From contig JAJFJJ010000121.1 in the NCBI GenBank assembly GCA_021774195.1, positions 1-40,843 of the forward strand: a stretch of 40,843 bases of DNA. The letters are read 5' to 3'. Below are positions 32,819-40,757 of this stretch, one piece after another; position 1 is the first letter of the stretch, and each line of letters starts with the position of its first letter. Made by a program: the position numbers and the translations under genes. Source of the DNA: Nitrosomonas sp. (GTDB taxonomy: Bacteria; Pseudomonadota; Gammaproteobacteria; Burkholderiales; Nitrosomonadaceae). Below the pieces are notes generated by a model. It was not told the DNA's origin and ran no database searches. It saw only the letters and a list, made by a program, of their open reading frames with translations.

Positions 32819-34330
32819 ATGGAAAACAATTATTTAGAAAGAATACTCACGGCTCAAGTTTATGACGTCGCCGAAGAAAGTCCTCTCGATCATGTCACCA
32901 ACTTATCTGAACGCATACATAACCAAGTGTTACTAAAGCGAGAGGATCTCCAGCAAGTGTTTTCTTTCAAGCTGCGTGGCGCTTACAACAAGATGATTAA
33001 ATTGTCGCCTAAAATCCGCAACCATGGTGTCGTTGCGGCCTCTGCTGGTAATCATGCGCAAGGTGTCGCATTAGCCGCTAAACGACTGGACTGCTGCGCC
33101 ACTATTGTTATGCCTGTCACTACGCCACAAATCAAGGTGCAAGCCGTCATGGCGCGAGGCGCTACAGTGTGTCTACATGGAGACTCCTATAACGATGCCT
33201 ACGATCATGCCATGATATTGGCGAAAGAGCAGCAAGCGACTTTTATTCACCCTTATGATGATCCAGATGTTATCGCCGGGCAGGGTACCATTGGTATGGA
33301 AATTTTACGACAACATACTGGGAATATTCATGCTATCTTCGTCCCCATTGGCGGTGGCGGGTTAATTGCTGGCATTGCCGCATACGTCAAGAGGTTGTAT
33401 CCGAAAATTAAAATTATCGGTGTTGAACCCGTTGATGCCGACGCCATGTACAGATCGCTACAGAGTGGTCGACGTATTAAGTTAGCACGTGCAGGCTTAT
33501 TTGCTGATGGTGTTGCGGTCAGACAAGTTGGCAAAGAAACCTTTCGTCTTGCTCGAGAATTAGTTGATGAAGTCGTATTGGTGGACACCGACGAAATCTG
33601 TGCAGCAATTAAGGATGTTTTTGAAGACACCCGTTCTATTCTGGAACCATCCGGTGCATTATCTATTGCTGGTATCAAGGCTTATGTCGAACGTGAGCGC
33701 ATACAACACAAAACACTTGTCGCCATCGCTTCCGGCGCCAATATGAATTTTGATCGATTGCGCCATATTTCAGAACGCGCTGAAATCGGGGAGCATCGTG
33801 AGGCGGTGATGTCCGTTACGATTCCTGAAAAACCAGGCAGCTTTAAGAAGTTTTGTAATTTATTGGGCGCTAAGAGTATAACCGAGTTTAATTATCGCTT
33901 TTCCGATCCTAAAGAGGCGCATGTTTTTGTAGGCGTGTCTATTCGCAATCGTGAAGAAGCCGATAATCTAATTAAAAAGTTAACAAAAAGTGGGTTGGCG
34001 ACTGAAGACATGAGTCATAATGAAATGGCTAAGCTACATATTCGTCATCTAGTTGGTGGCCATGCTCAGGTGGTTAAAAACGAAATTCTTTATCGTTTTG
34101 AATTTCCGGATCGACCTGGTGCACTGATGAATTTCCTTAATAATATGAGCCACAACTGGAATATCAGCTTGTTTCATTACCGTAATCATGGCGCCGACTA
34201 TGGGCGGGTACTTATTGGGTTACAAGTTCCACCTGAGGAGAAAGCTGATTTTAAAGCTTTCCTGGATCAGTTGGGTTATCGCTATTGGGATGAAAGCAAA
34301 AACCCAGCCTATAAATTATTCTTAAGTTAA
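32819..34330 (+). CDS. ilvA: Threonine ammonia-lyase, biosynthetic IlvA
   Basis: A 503-residue PLP enzyme that deaminates L-threonine to 2-oxobutanoate, the first step of isoleucine synthesis. The PLP lysine is K51 in FSFKLRGAYNKM, and the glycine loop is IPGGGG-type (PIGGGGLIAGI). Two ACT-like regulatory domains follow (about 325-405 and 415-503, starting VTIPEKPGSFKKF and FEFPDRPGALMNFL), the layout of the isoleucine-inhibited biosynthetic form (E. coli 514). It has its own short leader and is not obviously in an operon. RidA, encoded 1.6 kb away in the opposite direction, usually clears the enamine that IlvA releases. Confidence 0.97.
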   Translation: MENNYLERILTAQVYDVAEESPLDHVTNLSERIHNQVLLKREDLQQVFSFKLRGAYNKMIKLSPKIRNHGVVAASAGNHAQGVALAAKRLDCCATIVMPVTTPQIKVQAVMARGATVCLHGDSYNDAYDHAMILAKEQQATFIHPYDDPDVIAGQGTIGMEILRQHTGNIHAIFVPIGGGGLIAGIAAYVKRLYPKIKIIGVEPVDADAMYRSLQSGRRIKLARAGLFADGVAVRQVGKETFRLARELVDEVVLVDTDEICAAIKDVFEDTRSILEPSGALSIAGIKAYVERERIQHKTLVAIASGANMNFDRLRHISERAEIGEHREAVMSVTIPEKPGSFKKFCNLLGAKSITEFNYRFSDPKEAHVFVGVSIRNREEADNLIKKLTKSGLATEDMSHNEMAKLHIRHLVGGHAQVVKNEILYRFEFPDRPGALMNFLNNMSHNWNISLFHYRNHGADYGRVLIGLQVPPEEKADFKAFLDQLGYRYWDESKNPAYKLFLS

Positions 34331-34605
34331 AATCTGCCCGAGGATCCTAATTCGAGTTGAATCTAAAATCCTCAGGTGGATGGTGTTTAGAGTGCGACAT
34401 TGTTTCTTCCAATGTGCAATGAGAAGTGAACGAGTTATTGTAACGAATTGCAACACAGCAAAAATGAAAGAATAGCTTGCTATAAACATCACAGCAAGGC
34501 TCACCAAAAAGGTATGTGTCAGACTAAAAATATTATTCTTAATTTCATAAGGTTGGTTGTTTTTGTAGCGGCCAACCGAGGAATTTAGGTTGAAGCACAC
34601 AAATC
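34331..34605. other. Gap filled by MITE copy C
   Basis: 275 bp between ilvA and the convergent membrane-protein gene, almost entirely the family 1 element (34362-34589). An open frame on the minus strand across it is not a gene. Confidence 0.6.
34362..34589 (-). repeat. MITE-like element, family 1, copy C
   Basis: A 228-bp copy with the ends TCTAAAATCCTCAGGTG and CCAACCGAGGAATTTAGG. Identical 5-mers TTGAA flank both sides (34357-34361 and 34590-34594), the clearest target duplication in the family. The centre has arms of unequal type: GTGAACGAG on the left and GTTATTGTAAC on the right. Confidence 0.85.
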
Positions 34606-35091
34606 TCATTTTCGTCGCTTTCTCTCTCCCTTTTTCTCTATCTTCTCCAGCATATTAAATTGAATCTGGGCAAGCTTTCCATAACTGACGAAAAATACCG
34701 AAAGAAAAACGAGTGAGATTAAAACAATTGCACCTGAAATTTTGAGTGGATCAACTTGCAACATTGTGTTGACTAACTCAGACACTGCTTGTTGCCCGCC
34801 AATCGCGAATGCTGTACCAATGTATAGTAAAATAATAACAAGCCACGACATCAAAAAAGATGACCAAATTAATTTTGTTTTCTCTTTTTTGCTTGGAATT
34901 CTTTCTCGATCTTGAACAAATTTTGCAGCAGTAGAAAATGCTGCGCCGATCAAGACGACAATAGAGGCGGCAGAACTATGATTCAAACTAAAACTTATAA
35001 AAATCGCAGACAATATGATGATGCCAATCATATAGGTCATACCAAACTTAAGAACATACTTGCTGATATGTGCTTCCTTACTCATTATCAA
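34606..35091 (-). CDS. Four-helix membrane protein, ABZJ_00895-like
   Basis: A 161-residue membrane protein with four predicted helices (about 14-35, 40-60, 74-98, 117-139) and a highly basic end (KIEKKGERKRRK). The pattern AASIVVLIGAAFSTAAKFVQDRERIP, with K/R just after, resembles the ABZJ_00895 family of unknown function. The start ATG used here (35091) has no strong ribosome site. It lies 63 bp from the neighbouring lipoprotein gene in the same direction and may be co-transcribed with it. Function unknown. Confidence 0.7.
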   Translation of the reverse strand: MIMSKEAHISKYVLKFGMTYMIGIIILSAIFISFSLNHSSAASIVVLIGAAFSTAAKFVQDRERIPSKKEKTKLIWSSFLMSWLVIILLYIGTAFAIGGQQAVSELVNTMLQVDPLKISGAIVLISLVFLSVFFVSYGKLAQIQFNMLEKIEKKGERKRRK

Positions 35092-35154
35092 AACCCTTTT
35101 TTAAATCTAGTGCTAAATATTAGCGATTTGTTCTTGCCTACTACACCTGGCTCA

Positions 35155-35565
35155 TTATTCCCCACAAAAATAGGCTTTCCCATCCATGGTCACTTCTTTG
35201 TTTTCGGGGATGACAAATCTGCCAGTATTGGTAGTACGTATGATTTGAACAGTATTGCCGCCTAAATGGTAGGTCTTAGCTCTTAGGTCATCACGTGCGC
35301 TGATTAAACGCTCAGTAAAAGGCGGGTGCTCACCTGTTTCTTCATTGATTTTTGAGCTTGCGGCCACGTCGCCTTTAAATTCACAATGAGACATATTGTT
35401 TGCGCCCACCAGCATGACGATCGCTTGTAATTCTGGCGGGTTTGGAGGCAGAGACACTGTATGGCTATCAAGTGGAGTAGACGTGGGAGTCGCTGAGCAA
35501 GCTGCTAGAAACAATGCAAAAACACTGATACTGATTAATCTGCGAAATTTTGATGAAATTTTCAT
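35155..35565 (-). CDS. Lipoprotein, DUF4156-like
   Basis: A 136-residue protein with a lipoprotein signal peptide: basic start MKISSKFRR, hydrophobic core, lipobox LFLAAC with Cys at about 23. The mature domain has CEFKGDV near the start, [20 protein letters not shown] in the middle and a terminal KAYFCGE. This is the DUF4156 pattern, in which the two Cys may pair. Members are small outer-membrane or periplasmic lipoproteins of unknown role. It is divergent to yacG, with 52 bp between the start codons. Confidence 0.8.
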   Translation of the reverse strand: MKISSKFRRLISISVFALFLAACSATPTSTPLDSHTVSLPPNPPELQAIVMLVGANNMSHCEFKGDVAASSKINEETGEHPPFTERLISARDDLRAKTYHLGGNTVQIIRTTNTGRFVIPENKEVTMDGKAYFCGE

Positions 35566-35617
35566 GTATAACTCCTACAATATTTATAATTATATTTTCG
35601 AACTGTCTATTTTTGTC

Positions 35618-35797
35618 ATGAAACAGCATAAAGTCAACTGTCCGCAATGTGGAAAAACTGTCGTTTGGGAGCAAACCAAGCGTTTTCGTCCGTTTTGTTC
35701 AGAGCGGTGTAAAACCAATGATTTGGCGCAGTGGGCGAATGAATCTTATCGCGTTCCTGATGAGGAAAAACCATTTGACCCTGAAAAAGAGCACTAA
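35618..35797 (+). CDS. yacG: DNA gyrase inhibitor YacG
   Basis: A 59-residue zinc protein. The four Cys ligands are C8, C11, C27 and C31 in [10 protein letters not shown] and [19 protein letters not shown]. The known family member binds the C-terminal region of GyrB and blocks DNA binding by gyrase. The frame is open upstream to 35396, but the ATG at 35618 gives the standard protein. In many gammaproteobacteria yacG is near coaBC/zapD or argJ-type genes; here argJ and its operon are 2 kb away in the opposite direction. Confidence 0.93.
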   Translation: MKQHKVNCPQCGKTVVWEQTKRFRPFCSERCKTNDLAQWANESYRVPDEEKPFDPEKEH

Positions 35798-35813
35798 ACT
35801 CAATCTGATTTAA

Positions 35814-35830
35814 TCTAAAATCCTTAGTTG
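35814..35830. repeat. Solo MITE family 1 end
   Basis: TCTAAAATCCTTAGTTG, two changes from the consensus terminus, 17 bp after the yacG stop codon. No matching second end follows. Confidence 0.6.
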
Positions 35831-35899
35831 ATTGCCACAAAAATGGTCAACCTCATAAAGTAGAACCTATACTTGATGATATGCCTTCATCTTAAAGGT

Positions 35900-36868
35900 T
35901 CAGATAGCTCCTCGCATCATGGCGATCCCATGCGCACCGAATTCCTGTGCTGTGGTTAAATCAGCGTGTTGCAAACCACCCAGGGCATAAACCGGTAAGG
36001 GATAGTCTTGAATCAAAGCAGCAAACTTTCGCCAACCCAACAATAAACCATTTGGGTGACTGCGCGTTGGCAAAATTGGTCCCAATACGACGAAATCTAC
36101 TCCCAACTGTTCCGCTGCGAAAAGTTCTTCTGCATTGTGACAGGATGCACCACACCAATCATACGCAGGATCAGGGCGTGAGGCATGGGTCATTAATTGA
36201 GATGAGGTAAGATGTATGCCGTCCGCACCCAATTCACGCGAAAGCCTTGTATCACTGTTGATCAATACTTTGGCATCAAAATTGTGCGCCAGTGAAATCA
36301 CCTGATTCGAGAATGTTAGTAATTTATCCTTGTCCAAATGTTTTTCTCGTATCTGAATCAATCGTAAGCCGCCTTGCAATGCTTGTTCAATTTGCGTCAT
36401 TGATGCATCAATCCCCAATTCGTTTGCATGCGTGATGGCATAAACCGGCGGCAATGACAGGGCACGCAAAATGGGCGCATTAGCTGGCAGCATTGGTGTG
36501 ACGGTAACATTATCCGAAAATTGCCAACATAACTGCTGCTTCTCTCTCGCCCAAGGTTCACCATGCCATTCGGTTACACGAAAAAAACGTAAACGAACCG
36601 TTGCGTGAGGGTAGGAAAAAACACGTGTAATCCAGGGATAAGCATGTTTGATCTGAATACCCAGTTCTTCTTGTAGTTCCCTATTGAGCGCGTGTAAAGG
36701 AGCTTCGTTGGTTTCAACTTTCCCGCCGGGGAATTCCCAATAACCGGCATACGGCTTTCCTTCAGGTCGACATGTCAGCAAGAAACTGTTATCAGGCTTG
36801 GTAATAACAGCTGCAGCAACTTCGATAATTGGTGTCGCGTCAATATTTTGAAGGGGTGGGTTACTCAC
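35900..36868 (-). CDS. MutT Nudix / TenI-ThiE-like fusion protein
   Basis: A 322-residue two-domain protein. The N-terminal Nudix domain (about 12-140) contains the box GGKVETNEAPLHALNRELQEELG and starts EVAAAVI, as in MutT 8-oxo-dGTP diphosphatase. The C-terminal domain (about 150-322) has the TenI/ThiE TIM-barrel signs LRLIQIREKHLDKD, VLINSDTRLSRELGADGIHL, DFVVLGPILPTRSHPNG and VYALGGL. This fusion is common in beta- and gammaproteobacteria next to argJ. The Nudix half probably cleans oxidised nucleotides. The TenI half lacks a firm function and may not make thiamine. The DUF815 gene stops 3 bp upstream. Confidence 0.93.
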   Translation of the reverse strand: MSNPPLQNIDATPIIEVAAAVITKPDNSFLLTCRPEGKPYAGYWEFPGGKVETNEAPLHALNRELQEELGIQIKHAYPWITRVFSYPHATVRLRFFRVTEWHGEPWAREKQQLCWQFSDNVTVTPMLPANAPILRALSLPPVYAITHANELGIDASMTQIEQALQGGLRLIQIREKHLDKDKLLTFSNQVISLAHNFDAKVLINSDTRLSRELGADGIHLTSSQLMTHASRPDPAYDWCGASCHNAEELFAAEQLGVDFVVLGPILPTRSHPNGLLLGWRKFAALIQDYPLPVYALGGLQHADLTTAQEFGAHGIAMMRGAI

Positions 36869-36871
36869 AAA

Positions 36872-37747
36872 TTAGCGTCCACCATCCAAAGATTTTTGCC
36901 TGCCTGCCAAATCCCGAGCAAACTGCCATGCTACTCGACCACTACGGGAACCACGCTCTAAAGCCCATTGCAATGCTTTAGTGCGGACTTCAGCAGTCAT
37001 CTCGTGAATACCAAAATAGCACAACCAATTGTGTGCAATCTGCAGGTATTGTTCCTGATCAAAGGGGTAAAATGACACCCATAAACCGAAACGTTCTGAC
37101 AGAGAGATTTTCTCTTCAATCGTTTCACTTGGATGCACTTCTTCACCAATATGGCGCGTGTCCAAATTATCACGCATATATTCCGGCACCATATGACGCC
37201 GGTTGGATGTGGCATAAATCAGTACATTGTCCGAAACTGTAGCAATAGAACCGTCCAGCACCACCTTCAAGGCTTTATAACCCGGCTCATCGGTTTCAAA
37301 AGACAAATCATCACAAAATAAAATAAAACGCTCCGGGCGTTGATCAATTTGTTCCACAATATCGTGCAGATCAATTAAATGATGTTTCTCCACCTCAATC
37401 AAGCGCAACCCGTCATTGGCATATTGATTCAGCAGCGCCTTAATCAATGAGGATTTACCTGTGCCCCGAGCCCCTGTCAGTAAGACATTATTAGCGGAAT
37501 AGCCTTGCACAAATTGGCGTGTGTTTTGCTCGATGCGCTGTTTTTGCTCAGTAATACCACACAAAGCACCCAATGCAATATGATGTGGATGCGCAACCGA
37601 TTGAATGTATCCAACATGCCCCTGCCTACGCCAACGAAAGGCCACTGCATTTTGCCAGTCCGGTTCCGTTTGTTCCGGTGGAAAGAATCTTTCCAGACGA
37701 TCAAGTAGCCGATCAGCTCGGTCACATAGCTTGTTTAATTCATCCAT
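36872..37747 (-). CDS. DUF815 family AAA-type ATPase
   Basis: A 291-residue ATPase with Walker A GARGTGKSS, Walker B RFILFCDDLSFE, and the sensor region VLIYATSNRRHMVPEYM. The domain belongs to DUF815, widely found next to argJ and mutT. The family function is unknown. It starts immediately after the stop codon of argJ and ends 3 bp before the MutT/TenI gene, so the three form one operon. Confidence 0.93.
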   Translation of the reverse strand: MDELNKLCDRADRLLDRLERFFPPEQTEPDWQNAVAFRWRRQGHVGYIQSVAHPHHIALGALCGITEQKQRIEQNTRQFVQGYSANNVLLTGARGTGKSSLIKALLNQYANDGLRLIEVEKHHLIDLHDIVEQIDQRPERFILFCDDLSFETDEPGYKALKVVLDGSIATVSDNVLIYATSNRRHMVPEYMRDNLDTRHIGEEVHPSETIEEKISLSERFGLWVSFYPFDQEQYLQIAHNWLCYFGIHEMTAEVRTKALQWALERGSRSGRVAWQFARDLAGRQKSLDGGR

Positions 37748-38974
37748 TCAACTACGATAATCCGAATTAATCTTCACATAATCATATGAAAAGTCACAGG
37801 TCCAAACCGTTGTTGTTGCCGTACCACGGTTTAAGACGACACGTACAGTAATGTCAGATTGGTTCATCACGCGCTGACCATCTTCTTCCCGATAACTCGG
37901 CGCAGCCCCGCCGTTTTCAGCCACCAACACATCACCCAAGTACAATTGAACCTCATTCACATTCAGATCATCAATCCCCGCATAACCAATTGCCGCTAGG
38001 ATTCTACCTAAATTTGGGTCGGACGCAAAAAACGCGGTTTTAACCAATGGCGAATGAGCAATCGCATAAGCTACTTTGTCACATTCTTTTGAATTACCAC
38101 CGTCATCGACCTGTACGGTGATAAACTTGGTCGCCCCTTCACCATCACGCACAATCATCTTGGCCAACTCGGCTGAAACTTCGGTAATGGCTTGTTGCAA
38201 TTGAGCAAATTCTGTACTTCCCTGACTAGTGATTTCCACATGACCAGCACGGCCAGTAGCCAATAACATAAATGCATCATTTGTAGACGTATCGCCATCC
38301 ACAGTAATGCGATTAAATGAATGATCTGCCGCGTATTTAACTATTTCCTGCAACAAAGGCTGGCTGATTACAGCATCAGTTGCTACATAACCCAACATGG
38401 TCGCCATATTCGGACGGATCATGCCGGACCCTTTGGCTATGCCGGTAATCGTAATGGTTTGACCATTCAGTTGAATTTGTTTTGAAGCCGCTTTGGGTAC
38501 AATATCCGTAGTCAAGATTGCATGCGCGGCATTAAACCAATTATCCGCTTTGAGATCAGCCACTGCTTTGGGCAATCCTTTAACAATCGCGTCAATAGGC
38601 AATGACTCCATGATCACGCCAGTTGAAAACGGCAACACCTGTTGCGTTTCATAACCCAGTAATTCCGCTAGCGTGTGACAAGTCGTTCGTGCATGAGCCA
38701 GTCCAGCTTCTCCCGTCCCAGCATTAGCATTACCGGTGTTTACCACCAATGCGCGAATGGATTGTTGCGCCAGATGTTCCTTCGCCAAAACTACTGGTGC
38801 CGCACAGAAGCGGTTTTGCGTAAAAATACCGGCAACTTTGGCGCCATCATTCAAAACCACCACCAACAGATCCTTATGATCCGGCTTTTTAATACCTGCC
38901 TCGGCAATGCCGAGCGTGATGCCATTAATAGGTAGTAGTTGTTCGGGGAGTAAAGGGGGACTATTTACGGGCAT
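37748..38974 (-). CDS. argJ: Bifunctional ornithine acetyltransferase / N-acetylglutamate synthase ArgJ
   Basis: A 408-residue enzyme of arginine synthesis that moves the acetyl group from N-acetylornithine to glutamate and, in bifunctional members, also makes N-acetylglutamate from acetyl-CoA. It self-cleaves between Ala191 and Thr192 in [20 protein letters not shown]; Thr192 becomes the nucleophile of the beta chain. [12 protein letters not shown] near residue 81 and FSTGVI near 116 are conserved. The length is normal (400-415). It heads the operon with DUF815 and MutT/TenI. A bifunctional role is not certain from the sequence alone. Confidence 0.96.
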   Translation of the reverse strand: MPVNSPPLLPEQLLPINGITLGIAEAGIKKPDHKDLLVVVLNDGAKVAGIFTQNRFCAAPVVLAKEHLAQQSIRALVVNTGNANAGTGEAGLAHARTTCHTLAELLGYETQQVLPFSTGVIMESLPIDAIVKGLPKAVADLKADNWFNAAHAILTTDIVPKAASKQIQLNGQTITITGIAKGSGMIRPNMATMLGYVATDAVISQPLLQEIVKYAADHSFNRITVDGDTSTNDAFMLLATGRAGHVEITSQGSTEFAQLQQAITEVSAELAKMIVRDGEGATKFITVQVDDGGNSKECDKVAYAIAHSPLVKTAFFASDPNLGRILAAIGYAGIDDLNVNEVQLYLGDVLVAENGGAAPSYREEDGQRVMNQSDITVRVVLNRGTATTTVWTCDFSYDYVKINSDYRS

Positions 38975-39063
38975 AGTGATTCAACAAATTTTAACAAGAC
39001 GCTATGCTACCGCATCTTTGTCAATTTTTGACAAAGAATATCGTAATTGTACAAGTGTCTGAA

Positions 39064-39175
39064 ATGAACATTATTGTAGATACGAATATTTTTCTAGCTG
39101 TTGCTCTCAATGAATCGAAAAAGAGAATATCACCCTGCTTACAGCGGAAACTAATACATTGGTATTGCCTATGAC
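39064..39175 (+). pseudogene. PIN-domain (VapC-type) toxin remnant, interrupted by MITE copy D
   Basis: The frame starts MNIIVDTNIFLAVALNES, the N-terminus of a VapC-type PIN nuclease with its first catalytic Asp. After AAAAAG the frame appears to shift: restoring one A continues as KKENITLLTAETNTLVLP, the next stretch expected of the family. The gene then stops because MITE copy D begins at 39176. No continuation of a PIN domain is seen after the element. No antitoxin gene is found next to it. It is a decayed toxin gene. Confidence 0.65.
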
Positions 39176-39409
39176 CCTAAAATCCTCAGTTGATCGCTTC
39201 AGTATTGGCCAGTCTTATGAAATAAAACAAATATTTTGTCGAATGCTACGCCCCCTAAAGGTGAACCACGCTATGATACTTATAGCACACTGTTCTTTAT
39301 CTTTTGCTGCGTTGCAATTCGTTGTAATAACTAGTTATTACTCCTCACTGCGCCTTGCCAAAAATAAACAACAATGCACTCTAAGCATCATTCAACTGAG
39401 GGTTTTAGG
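39176..39409 (+). repeat. MITE-like element, family 1, copy D
   Basis: A 234-bp copy with the ends CCTAAAATCCTCAGTTG and CAACTGAGGGTTTTAGG. The flanks atgac and atgat match at 4 of 5. The centre is a perfect 18-bp palindrome, GTAATAACTAGTTATTAC (39324-39341). An open frame of 84 codons (39159-39413) is repeat-derived and is not a gene. Confidence 0.88.
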
Positions 39410-39533
39410 ATGATGTATCAATGTTAGATCTGACAGTTATTGCTGATAAAATCAACAACAACTAGAGGTGGCGTTGTAAAGTAGATAATGTGACAAGGAG
39501 TCTCGTTAATCAAACTGTTGGCAGTTAGAAGAT

Positions 39534-39821
39534 ATGAAGAAATACGTTTTTCGGATAGGTGTAGAAGTAGAACCCATGGAAGGAACTCAGCTACCAGATG
39601 ATTGTTACAGGCCTGTCCATACGTATGAGGCTTATGCACTTGACCTTGATGAAACGGGCTTCGATACTGACAAAGAGGGTTATACTGGAAACCAAGATAT
39701 ACAAGCCATTAAGAAAGAAGGTGGTATTGGGTATGGCCCGCTGCATATTGCAAGAAAAAACGCGCTATTTGACAAAAAGAGTAACACATCCATATATCTG
39801 GCTTCCTGCTTGATAGTGTAA
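39534..39821 (+). CDS. Small protein of unknown function
   Basis: A 95-residue protein starting MKKYVFRIGVEVEPMEGTQL with acidic, turn-rich middle (ALDLDETGFDTDKEGYTGNQ) and a short hydrophobic end. It has no signal peptide or recognised domain. Base use is consistent with a real gene and the frame is closed by a stop, but there is only a weak ribosome site. It might be a fragment of a larger, older gene, given the decayed DNA to its left. Confidence 0.5.
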   Translation: MKKYVFRIGVEVEPMEGTQLPDDCYRPVHTYEAYALDLDETGFDTDKEGYTGNQDIQAIKKEGGIGYGPLHIARKNALFDKKSNTSIYLASCLIV

Positions 39822-39965
39822 TACCCGAGCCATGATGGGTTTCGTGCGTAAGGGGTGAATTGAGTGGATAAAGAAAAGTGTAGTATAGGTATGATTGGCT
39901 AATAATTTTGTAGGAATTACATTACTTTCTCTTGCTATCTATTTATTTAATAAGGTTAATTATGG

Positions 39966-40165
39966 TTACCCACAATTTCTGTGGATAAGTTTGTGGATAA
40001 TTGCCTGGATCTGGTGTTAACTTGTACAGTTGAAAGAGAAATTACAAAATTGATTAATTATCACTCATTTATATAATGCTTTATAATCAATATATTGGAG
40101 TTTAACATAAGCGATTAAAAATTTGTTTGGAAGGGTGTTTTTATTTTGGTCAAATATGTGGACAA
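39966..40165. other. DnaA-box cluster, origin-like
   Basis: Two perfect DnaA boxes TGTGGATAA (39980-39988 and 39992-40000) lie in the same direction, 3 bp apart. A near-box in the other direction, TTACCCACA (39966-39974, one change), and TGTGGACAA (40157-40165, one change) flank an AT-rich run at about 40020-40135. This looks like an origin or a DnaA-binding regulatory site. No dnaA, dnaN, rpmH, rep or par gene lies in the window. Confidence 0.4.
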
Positions 40166-40169
40166 TTAT

Positions 40170-40280
40170 CCTAAAATCCTCATAGCGTGGCTCACCTTTA
40201 GGGTACGTGGCATTTGATAATATATTTGTTTCATTTCATAAGACTGGCTAATACTGAAGCGATCAACTGAGGATTTTAGG
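40170..40280 (-). repeat. MITE-like element, family 1, copy E (internally deleted)
   Basis: A 111-bp copy. The left terminus CCTAAAATCCTCA is joined directly to the second half of the element (from ATAGCGTGGCTCACC), skipping about 120 bp that include the central palindrome. The right end is CAACTGAGGATTTTAGG. The flanks attat and ttaac do not form a clear duplication. Confidence 0.8.
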
Positions 40281-40580
40281 TTAACCCAGGTTTGTCACTT
40301 TTTTCTCCGTGATCCATTTGATTTTTTGTTTTGGTGATAAGAAGCCTGTGTTTTACTCTACCTGTCGGTTAATGTGCTTTTTCGTCCTTAAGTGACAAGA
40401 AACGTTATATTTTTACTTGATTTCAGATTACTTAAAGCAGTATTGATGGACAATTTCTGCTGTTTAATCTTGTATTAAACGATAGGCCCATATTTCAACC
40501 CGGGTTTTTCATTGGCGTGCCTGGGGTCAAACAATAATTGTCATTAGTTCCAGTAAATACAGCGCAAACAATTCAATGTG

Positions 40581-40596
40581 TGGCACACTTCTTGCA
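40581..40596 (+). promoter_or_regulatory. Sigma-54 (RpoN) promoter
   Basis: TGGCACACTTCTTGCA matches the -24/-12 consensus TGGCAC-N5-TTGC exactly, with GG and GC 10 bp apart. The transcript would start near 40607, right before the riboswitch. Such promoters need an enhancer-binding activator; none is in this window. Confidence 0.7.
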
Positions 40597-40611
40597 TTAA
40601 TAAGAGCGTAT

Positions 40612-40697
40612 CAAAAAGCAAACTCTGCGAAAGTAGAGGACGCAAAGTCACTGATCTAACGGGCAAATGCCCTAAGATGGCAGGACTGCCAGATAAC
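40612..40697 (+). ncRNA. Cyclic di-GMP-I (GEMM) riboswitch
   Basis: The region has the GEMM core: AGCAAACTCTGCGAAAGTAG, then GGACGCAAAGTCAC, a variable hairpin CGGGCAAATGCCC-type (40659-40673), and the receptor stem ATGGCAGGACTGCCAG (40677-40692). It lies in the leader of the gene at 40758. Such elements sense c-di-GMP and alter transcription termination or translation. I cannot decide whether this one turns the gene on or off. Confidence 0.85.
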
Positions 40698-40757
40698 GCA
40701 ACAGCTTCAAGGCGTTTTATGCAGTTCGGTCTTCTAAAACATAAAGAGGAACCGGAT

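Larger units (their letters stand above)
38975..39533. other. Intergenic region with toxin-gene remnant and MITE copy D
   Basis: About 560 bp. It holds the PIN-domain fragment (39064-39175) and family 1 copy D (39176-39409), then about 120 bp with no feature I can support. Confidence 0.6.
39822..40757. other. Gene-poor region with DnaA boxes, short MITE copy, sigma-54 promoter and riboswitch
   Basis: About 940 bp without a gene. From left: AT-rich DNA with DnaA-box-like 9-mers (39966-40165), MITE copy E (40170-40280), a stretch to 40580 in which I see only a spaced inverted pair TTGTCACTT (40292-40300) / AAGTGACAA (40390-40398), then the sigma-54 promoter and the c-di-GMP riboswitch. Confidence 0.6.

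Noticed and set aside
34322..34609. 95-codon open frame on the minus strand
   Set aside because: Covers MITE copy C and the end of ilvA; repeat-derived.
35396..35617. Long upstream extension of the yacG frame
   Set aside because: It runs antisense to the lipoprotein gene; the ATG at 35618 gives the standard 59-residue YacG.
39159..39413. 84-codon open frame on the plus strand
   Set aside because: It lies almost fully inside MITE copy D and has no recognisable protein features.
39966..40165. Firm call of the chromosome origin
   Set aside because: DnaA boxes alone are not enough; no origin-linked genes are in the window and skew cannot be measured here.
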